Shown piece after piece: positions 57,219-64,000 of a stretch of DNA of 64,000 nt. Below the pieces are notes generated by a model, which searched no databases, was not told where the DNA came from, and saw only the letters and a list, made by a program, of their open reading frames with translations. Origin of the DNA: Platycnemis pennipes (lineage: Eukaryota > Arthropoda > Insecta > Odonata > Platycnemididae); NCBI GenBank assembly GCA_933228895.1, contig OW121846.1, positions 76,520,064-76,584,063 on the forward strand, written 5' to 3'. Numbering within the stretch: position 1 is the stretch's first letter; each line of letters starts with the position of its first letter. Position numbers and translations under genes: made by a program.

Positions 57219-58950
57219 AGTATCAATTTTAGAAGAGATTGGATTTCTCGTACTTGAGTTATTCTACCAGGATGGAATGCTGCTCTGGCGTTGTTATGGG
57301 AGTGGGAAACGCACATAATTCCTTTTCATTGCTGTAGTCGAAGCCAGGAAAAGGGTAAAATAAAAGTTTATTTTGCCAAAGCATTACTATTTAGTGAAAT
57401 TTTCCACATAAAGTAAATATAGAAAAAGCAATGAATCAAACAAAAAAAACATGTATGCAAAAGTTTATGTTCCGAACGTGATCGCTTCGATATTTGCCGA
57501 ACAAAGTTTTCAAGGCTAACAGAGCCTCAGCAGCGTATGTCTTAGAATGGCGTGACCTTACTATAAATGTTCTCTCTACCTCATTGCACTTAAAACTGAT
57601 GGAATCGCGTCATTGAATGTGGGCTGAGCAACGAGTGTATTTCAGTGGGGTTATTCCATTTTCCTTTAAGCTCCATTAAGTTGCAATTAAGTTGCATTGA
57701 TTTCAGAAAATAGCGCTTGAATTAGTTCTCCATATGTTATGGCGCAATAGGTCTCTGGACACATGTTCCAATAAAAACTTTTTCGAAGGGTTTTCATGAA
57801 AATATCACTTGCTTTTAAAGCACTTTGAGTGAAAAGCAATTTCTTTTTAAAATATAAGCATTTTAAATCGCCACAAGACGGTGTCCAACAAAAACGCATT
57901 TATAATAATAATAAGTTTATTACTCCATACAAAAATAACATTTCAGTAACAAAAGTAGAGTAATTTTAGGTGGCCTTGAAGGAGAACCTGTTTATGGCTA
58001 CCATGAAATAATAATACATACAATATGCTTTGCTTATAGATACATATTGCTCTTGTAGTGATGTCATAACAATCTCTTAACAATGTAAGTGCGTATCTTA
58101 AAAGCTACTTACTAACAGTTTAATTACAACTCAATTACGTTAGTTATTTACAACAATATTTGCTCTACACTTTCTTTGGTGAGAAGCCAAGAATGTACAT
58201 TTTCCAAAAATGTTTTCACAGACTTAGAAATAGTGCATGACTGGGCATTTGTATCGCTGCCATCTTTATATAATGTCCTGCAATAGTTGTCGTGGTGTGA
58301 ATGTGTCTATGCAAATTTTTAATCGTGCAGGAGATTATAACTGAAACGTCTCTAATAGATACACTTCCAGTAATACGTCAGGCGTTGCTTTAAATATTGT
58401 CTTTTTACCAAAATACGGTGGCACTAATGGAAGCGCCTCCAATAAATATTTTTTTAATTTCCCGAGATGCCGAGAAAATATTTTTATAGGTGAAGAAAGA
58501 AGTGTTGGTGAAAGGAAACCATGCCTACAAAATACTTCAGAGAGCGTTCTTTCTAAGTCTATATTTCTTATTTCCAATTCATGAAGCTAAATAAAACTAA
58601 AACCCGTTTCACACGATACTTGATCCAGCACAAGACCAAGTGTGCTAGCTGCTACTTAATATTGAGGACAGAAGCTCATCAATATCAAGAAGCATGTGCC
58701 TATGCGAATTTTTAATCCATTAATTTTTAATTCCATTTGCGGAATTCCCATCAATTTTAACAAATGGATTCATAATCCTCATATTTTTGCGTACCAAAAC
58801 TTGATATGGAATCCTTGCACAAAAGGTTCACTGCCTCGTTGTCGTTGTCATCCATTAAAATTTGTGCTTCCACGACATATATTTTGAATCTTAATTCATG
58901 CTCGGGGCCTACACGAGCACTAGCAACACAAATATAAAAAAGGCGGGAAT
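57219..58950. other. Unassigned stretch
   Basis: Minus-strand frames at 57687-57899 and 58335-58577 are unrecognised. A TAATAATAATAA run is at 57902-57913. A LINE or gene 3' end is possible but not shown. Confidence 0.3.
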
Positions 58951-59115
58951 ACCACAGCCAATCAGAGGACACTTGACACCCCGGGCATGGGTATATATAC
59001 AGGCCAATTTTCAAGTCTCGACATTAGCCTTGAGGATGGAGAACGACTCGGTTTCCGAAACGTCGGCAGAAATGCAAGACCTGGCTCGGTGGAATACCCG
59101 AACAGACTTCACTTT
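58950..59115 (+). promoter_or_regulatory. Penelope-like terminal-repeat segment with TATA box and hammerhead-like motif
   Basis: A CCAAT-type AGCCAATC (58954-58961) and TATATATAC (58992-59000) precede, by about 30-40 bp, a GAGGATGGAGAACGACTCGG then TTTCCGAAACGTCGGCAG block (59031-59068). The block resembles the conserved segment of Penelope-like terminal repeats, with GGA/TCC able to pair as stem II before GAAA (59057-59060). The 5' core reads CUUGAGGA, so hammerhead activity is doubtful. No Penelope reverse transcriptase is in the window. Confidence 0.4.
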
Positions 59116-59159
59116 AAAACAAATACTTTATTAAATTATTTAGCTTAACTTGTACAGAG

Positions 59160-60457
59160 ACGACGGCATCATCGTCGTTTTGTTTTTGAACGACTCAGTA
59201 AAAAAAATTTCATGATGACCATATTTTTAATATTACACAATTAAAATGCAAAAATTCAATTTTAAGCATTACGACGCTTTTACCTCGCCATATTCACTCT
59301 TTGGAATTCCGCTTGAATGATCTTCTATTCGAAGCCTGAAAAATGCTTCTTTCTCTAGCTGCTTTAAAGCGTCGTATTCATATGTATGAAAACATTGCTA
59401 ATGTTGAGACTTTCGGCAAATTTATTGCATCAGCTTTGACAAACCCAGGCTCTATATCGTCTAAGGAACACTAAAATGTTCATAGCCCTCCTCAGCCCAA
59501 CAAATATATCTAAATCCGACAATAAAAGTTGAGAACAACGTTTAAAGGTGCTATAAATGCCGGCGTTTTCCTCACGTATGCAGTACCTGACGTTACTTTG
59601 TAGTCAGGCAATAACAATACGGTTTAATGTGGGCGCGTTCTTTGAGGATTTCTACTCCTTATATCTCTAAAAATAGATTACATAATTACATGGCTTTCTT
59701 CGCAAAGATCTTTTAGTATAATTTACAATTTTTAAAACAGCATTTCTAAATGGTTTAAAAAGTTGTCCAAAGACCTATTAGTTGCAATTAAACGCAAATG
59801 TCAATGATATATCCGAGATTTCAATCCCAGGTCGGGTTCCCAGACCGGTGAAGTTAACAGTTTTGTAATATCCTAAAAGCAACTTATTTACCGACCCTTT
59901 CCCCGAAATCTCAATCAATAATCTCGTATTTGAAGGTGATGATTTCGGTATAGGCCCTTCGCATATGTAAAAGAGAGAGAGGTGCATGGACATTAATTAG
60001 TGGCTGCTTAATGGTTTGACGAACCCTTCGAACGCCGCTATTCAATGATAATGGTTCTTTAAGCAAACATGGAATTCCAAGGGCTCTCCTCGGAGACATT
60101 CTCCGTTCAACGATAGACTTTTCACTTCATCAGACCCTCGGTGACTTTACTCCAGAACTCAAGGCAAACGTTATGGGGACGCTAATTATTGTGAGAATGT
60201 GGACCCTATTGGGGCTTAGGTACAAACAGCGAATTAGAAGAAGACGCAAAGGGCCGAGGGGAAGTAGACCGACGTACGGATAAATTTATCGATTCCCTCT
60301 TCCCGTAAAATGGATCACGTAAGGCTACTTAATAACGAAATACGCAGATGCAACCTGGGTAAATTAGTATGCAGGTACCTAGGAAAAAGGAGTGTACTGC
60401 CTCATGATAAAGGCGCCAAAGTATGCCTGATGACAGATTTTACTTAATCCATTAAAC
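59160..60457. other. Unassigned spacer
   Basis: No recognised gene or repeat. Confidence 0.35.
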
Positions 60458-60813
60458 ACCAACACTAAACGGGGATCGGGTTGGTGTAATGGCTGGAATA
60501 CTGGCTTCCGATCTCGAGGGCAGTGATTCGATTCCCGGCAACGGCGGATTTTTCAGTGGCTTACCTGTCCCTATTTGAGTGCGTAGTGGAGGACAGTTCA
60601 GGTTCAGTACTCCGTCGGTTGGATGGGACGTTAAGCCCTGGTCCCCTTGGCGACTGTCATCAAGAGTATGCTAATGGCAACGCTAGGTTTCTCTCCACCC
60701 TTCCTCCATTCCCTGAAATGTTCCTACCATTACCCATTTACCCACCCATCCTATGTGGTGCAACTAACCTCAGCTGTCGGTCGCTTCCCCTGAATAACTA
60801 ACCAACACTAAAC
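60458..60813 (+). mobile_element. SINE B reference copy with 13-bp target duplication
   Basis: Body 60471-60800, bracketed by ACCAACACTAAAC at 60458-60470 and 60801-60813. The head GGGGATCGGGTTGGTGTAAT and the B-box-like GTGATTCGATTCCCGG indicate a tRNA-derived polymerase III promoter. The 3' end is CCCCTGAATAACTA. The perfect duplication shows retrotransposition by a LINE in trans. About 330 bp; the long frame inside is incidental. Confidence 0.85.
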
Positions 60814-61256
60814 CAAAAATAAAAATTACATTATTTCATAGTTAACTAATATTTACTGGTACGTTCCTAGTGCAAGCTAAAATAACACGTTTCTCTCATT
60901 AAGTGCATCAACATCTCTCAGTGTAATGTGCTTGCTGTCGGTGAACCTCGTGATACAGATACTTGAGGTAACTTGCACGTACTCCATAGATGTAAATACT
61001 TCTGAATATTTATAATGTGGCTTTCGGTCACTTCGCGTTCTTCCCAGTTCGCGTTCCGCTCCCGTCGAGTGTGGATGTGGTCTCACTCCGTGCGGTTCTC
61101 TCAAGGTCATGCATTGCTGGATGTGTCTCGTATTGTTCCCGGGCATAGGTGCAAATAGTTAATCTTACAGAGCGGAAGTGTTACTTGTGTATAACAAAGT
61201 GCTTTACATCGTGCACCAGGAAACGACATCCAAAACCTCCATTTCAACGTTCTGGC

Positions 61257-62183
61257 ATGAGTTCGTGCGCAGTGTGCAAAAGGTCTACGCGGAATACAAC
61301 CGCCATCTCCTGTGAGACATGCCGAAAGATCTTCCATGGTTCCTGTCTACAAGAGCCACTGACCAGAGAGGACGTTGAAGGGATCGAGGCAAGTGGACAA
61401 TCCTGGAAATGTGTCGACTGTCATAATGCCCATAAGTCATTCCTGATGGACAGAAGCAATATTGAAGGTAAATCCCTTCAAGAGATTTTTGTTATGCTCC
61501 AAGATCTCAAAAACGAAGTCAAATCCACCGAGAAAAATCTTGGTGACACAATAAATAAGTTATATGATAAACTAGAAGATAGTTTTAAGTTGATTGAATC
61601 GCAGGGTAAGAACTTAGAGAAATGCCTAGATCAAATTTCCAGCCTACAAAGTGAAAACGTGGTGCTTAAAAAGCAACTATCTGACGCGTTGAACCGTTCT
61701 GTTGACCTTGAACAACGCTTGCTATGTAATAACGTGGAAATCCATGGTGTTCCAACCAGAAGTGATGAAAATTTGATGGAAGTAGTCAATAATATCTGTG
61801 CTGCATTAGACGTTGAATTAAGTGAAAGCCAAATCGATTACTGCTACCGGTCAAAACAGAAGCCAAATGGGGAACCAGGAGGAATCCATGTTCGTTTTCT
61901 AAATCAGCACGTAAGAGATAACCTGTTGGCCAGGCGCCGAGTCAAAAGAAACTTTTCTACTCAACACCTGACCTTTGACACCGTATCTCATAGGGATACG
62001 CCTGTTTACATCAATGAGGCCCTTTGTCCTGGCAGGCGTAAGGTATTTAATGCTGCTAGACAAGCGCAGAAAGAGAAGCACTATAAGTATCTGTGGATAC
62101 GTGGTGGCAAAATTTATTTGAGAAAAGTGGAAAAGGAGCGTTCAATTATTGTCACATGTATGGATGATGTAAACAATCTTTGA
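61257..62183 (+). CDS. LINE ORF1 protein with PHD finger and coiled coil
   Basis: 308 residues from the ATG at 61257, chosen because the zinc finger starts right after it; an in-frame ATG at 61149 would add 36 unremarkable residues. C4, C7, C19, C22, H27, C30, C52 and C55 make a complete C4HC3 PHD-type finger, ending WKCVDC. Residues about 65-150 are heptad-rich (coiled coil, likely multimerisation). An RRM-like NNVEIHGVP segment follows, then a C-terminal domain with YINEALCPGRRKVFNAAR and YKYLWIRGGKIYLRK, resembling the nucleic-acid-binding CTD of LINE ORF1 and baculovirus FP-like proteins. Such proteins coat element RNA in an RNP. ORF2 follows after 21 nt in the same frame. Confidence 0.88.
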   Translation: MSSCAVCKRSTRNTTAISCETCRKIFHGSCLQEPLTREDVEGIEASGQSWKCVDCHNAHKSFLMDRSNIEGKSLQEIFVMLQDLKNEVKSTEKNLGDTINKLYDKLEDSFKLIESQGKNLEKCLDQISSLQSENVVLKKQLSDALNRSVDLEQRLLCNNVEIHGVPTRSDENLMEVVNNICAALDVELSESQIDYCYRSKQKPNGEPGGIHVRFLNQHVRDNLLARRRVKRNFSTQHLTFDTVSHRDTPVYINEALCPGRRKVFNAARQAQKEKHYKYLWIRGGKIYLRKVEKERSIIVTCMDDVNNL

Positions 62184-62204
62184 TCTCCGCATTTGTAATA
62201 CACC

Positions 62205-64000
62205 ATGACCAATACTGACATATTGTTTAATACTATAGATAATGTCATTGTTATTCAACAGAATATACGGAGTATGAGGTCAAATTTTGATGTATTCATG
62301 TTACATGTAAATAATTTAACATTTAAGCCAACAGTAATGGTTCTCTCTGAGATATGGATAAAAGAATACGAAATTTCTCTCTACAAAATAGCTGGATATA
62401 ACTGCTTTGCGCTATGTAAAGATGAAGAACGATCCAAAGGTGTAATGGTGTATATCTTGGACAGTATAAGTTGTACGACAAAACCAGTTACTACGGTAGC
62501 TTCGGATTGTGTCTTGCTTACTTTAAAAATAGACCTAATATCATTTGATTTATTATCCGTATATAGGCATCAAAATACATCTGAAAAACTTTTCTTTAGT
62601 GAAATGGAAGGTAATCTAATAATTTTTTTCATTTTTAAAATTTGCAAAGGTAATCTAATAATTGTTGGAGATATGAACATAAATATATCTGCCACAACTA
62701 GTGTAACAGATGACTACAACAATTTATTGTCGTCGTATGGATTGCTTTCTCTAATTAACTGTCCAACCAGGATAGCAAGATCCTCAGCTACCTGTTTGGA
62801 TCATGTACACGTCAGAATCGCCAATATGTACAGATATAATATAACTGCCGATGTTATTCACTTAGATATTAGTGATCATTCAATGACCAAATTGTCTATC
62901 TCAGCGAATGTTGACCATGTTGCAAACCGAGCAAATGTTAATCCCCATAAAACTAGAATAAACTTTGAAAATTTTAAAACTCTTGCTGACAACTCGGATT
63001 GGACTTGTATATTAAATGAGACAAATGCCACTAAAGCATTCAATACCATTATAGACAAATTAAAGCTGTGCCTTCAGTTGTCGACTTACATTTTCACGGA
63101 GGACAAAAAGCCCTTAAAGTTAAAGCCGTGGATGACAAATACCTTGCTCAAGATGATTGAAAGGAAAAAATACTTATTTGAAAAAAGTAGACGTCATTCC
63201 AGTAATGTAAACCTGAGAAATAACTACTTAAAGTATCGGAACCAACTGAGAAATAAACTTAGAGAAGCTTCCAATACCTATTACATGAATTGCTTTGCCT
63301 TGTGCCACAAAAAACCCAACTTACAATGGAAAATCTTCAAAGAAATGACAGGGGAAGAGAAATCAGGTGTAACTCTTCGATCCCTAAAAGTAAACGGTAA
63401 AGTCGTTGACGACGATCTGGAAATGGCAAGTGAGTTCAATACCTACTTTACCAGCGTTTCGGAATGTGCTAAATCCAAACATGACGCTCTCAAATGTTTA
63501 TTTGTTACAAATCCATGTGATAGGAGGAGTATTTCTAAATCATTCTTCTTCGATCCTATACTTCCAGACGAAATAGTAAAGACGGTAAAATCCCTCAGAA
63601 ATGGTACCTCTCCAGGAATTGATGGCATCAATGGAAATGTTTTAAAACTAGTTATTGAAACAATAGCGCCAGCACTGGCATACGCTTGTAATTTGAGTGT
63701 TACTACTGGCGAATTTCCCAATGGACTGAAAAAAGCTGTAGTTATTCCTGTCTTTAAAAAAGGTGATCGAAATGAAATTCAAAATTATCGCCCTATCTCA
63801 CTACTGCCCACCATATCAAAAATTTTTGAATCATTAGTTAAAAGGAGGCTTATTAGGTTCCTTGAAAAAGAAAACTTCTTTAGTAAGAACCAATATGGAT
63901 TCAGATGTGGAAGGAGTGCGGAAGATGCCCTTATGAATTTTATGACAGAAATATACAATGAAATCAATTCAAATAATCGCACTGGGGGCCTATTCATAGA
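62205..64000 (+). CDS. LINE ORF2: endonuclease/reverse transcriptase, 3' end beyond window
   Basis: Open from the ATG at 62205 to the window edge, 598 codons with no stop. Residues 1-235 form an APE-like endonuclease: VIQQNIRSM, LSEIWI (catalytic Glu), IIVGDMNIN with G155-D156-M157-N158, LDHVHV, and S223-D224-H225-S226. The reverse transcriptase begins with SPGIDGINGN (469-478), KKAVVIPVFKKGD, N527-YRPISLLPT and QYGFRCGRSAEDAL (563-576). The catalytic palm lies outside. Residues 136-148 are a 13-codon in-frame insertion created by a 15-bp direct repeat (62610-62624, 62649-62663) just before the GDMN motif, which may disturb the endonuclease. No frameshift was found on codon-by-codon reading. 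Confidence 0.9.
   Translation, partial: MTNTDILFNTIDNVIVIQQNIRSMRSNFDVFMLHVNNLTFKPTVMVLSEIWIKEYEISLYKIAGYNCFALCKDEERSKGVMVYILDSISCTTKPVTTVASDCVLLTLKIDLISFDLLSVYRHQNTSEKLFFSEMEGNLIIFFIFKICKGNLIIVGDMNINISATTSVTDDYNNLLSSYGLLSLINCPTRIARSSATCLDHVHVRIANMYRYNITADVIHLDISDHSMTKLSISANVDHVANRANVNPHKTRINFENFKTLADNSDWTCILNETNATKAFNTIIDKLKLCLQLSTYIFTEDKKPLKLKPWMTNTLLKMIERKKYLFEKSRRHSSNVNLRNNYLKYRNQLRNKLREASNTYYMNCFALCHKKPNLQWKIFKEMTGEEKSGVTLRSLKVNGKVVDDDLEMASEFNTYFTSVSECAKSKHDALKCLFVTNPCDRRSISKSFFFDPILPDEIVKTVKSLRNGTSPGIDGINGNVLKLVIETIAPALAYACNLSVTTGEFPNGLKKAVVIPVFKKGDRNEIQNYRPISLLPTISKIFESLVKRRLIRFLEKENFFSKNQYGFRCGRSAEDALMNFMTEIYNEINSNNRTGGLFI

Larger units (their letters stand above)
61000..64000 (+). 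mobile_element. CR1-group LINE with ORF1 and ORF2, runs off window
   Basis: A two-ORF non-LTR retrotransposon: PHD-finger ORF1 at 61257-62183 and endonuclease/reverse-transcriptase ORF2 from 62205. The 5' boundary is uncertain: a CpG-rich leader begins near 61000 and no target duplication can be checked because the 3' end is outside. Both frames are open, so the copy looks young. CR1/L2/Daphne-type placement is inferred from the ORF1 domain set and RT motifs. Confidence 0.85.

Noticed and set aside
1..64000. Genuine tRNA or rRNA genes, LTR retrotransposons, CRISPR arrays, bacterial operons
   Set aside because: All tRNA-like sequences are SINE heads. No long terminal repeats with gag-pol were seen. 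No regular spacer arrays and no prokaryotic gene organisation.

Overview
The window looks like arthropod nuclear DNA, most likely insect, made almost entirely of transposable elements and their debris. I find no host protein gene, rRNA gene or convincing tRNA gene. The evidence is the type of repeats: RTE-like and CR1-like non-LTR retrotransposons, a piggyBac fossil, tRNA-derived SINEs, a MITE and hammerhead-like motifs of the kind carried by Penelope-like elements. The species cannot be named from sequence alone. The background is AT-rich, with a few GC/G-tract islands.

Layout. 0.1-2.7 kb: decayed, internally rearranged piggyBac-like element. 5.3-5.9 kb: hairpin of about 630 bp with near-perfect arms. 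6.5 kb: tRNA-derived SINE (family C). 9.36-10.10 kb: MITE with 31-bp terminal inverted repeats. 10.31-15.98 kb: region bounded by a perfect 19-bp inverted repeat, with matching subterminal motifs, a 44-bp satellite and possible exons near the right end. 16-19 kb: SINE B copies and a decayed minus-strand LINE. 20.2 kb: long hairpin holding the best hammerhead-like core in the window. 23.21-26.63 kb: full-length RTE-like LINE with an uninterrupted 1059-codon frame, inserted into the 3' tail of a minus-strand CR1-like LINE (26.64-27.49 kb). 28.6-28.95 kb: two SINE A copies in inverted orientation. 30.3, 33.4, 35.9, 46.0 and 59.0 kb: further hairpin or hammerhead-like loci. 30.9-31.7, 35.1-35.6, 38.9-39.96 and 49.9-50.1 kb: GC islands. 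38.5-41 kb: three SINE B copies. 46.8-49.15 kb: two decayed LINEs. 50.2-51.1 kb and 51.60-55.01 kb: two further copies of the same RTE family, one rearranged and truncated, one full length on the minus strand with frame breaks. 57 kb: about three diverged 80-bp tandem units. 60.47-60.80 kb: SINE B with a perfect 13-bp target-site duplication. About 61.0 kb to the window end: apparently young CR1-group LINE with a PHD-finger ORF1 and an ORF2 still open at base 64000.

The parts work together only as a retrotransposon ecosystem. The RTE-like and CR1-group elements encode the endonuclease and reverse transcriptase machinery, SINEs would depend on some LINE in trans, and the MITE and TIR-bounded region depend on transposases not seen here. 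The most unusual theme is a set of scattered inverted repeats whose centre or flank carries a hammerhead-type core (CUGANGA...GAAA), in the best cases with a plausible stem II, a short stem III and a UA cleavage position.
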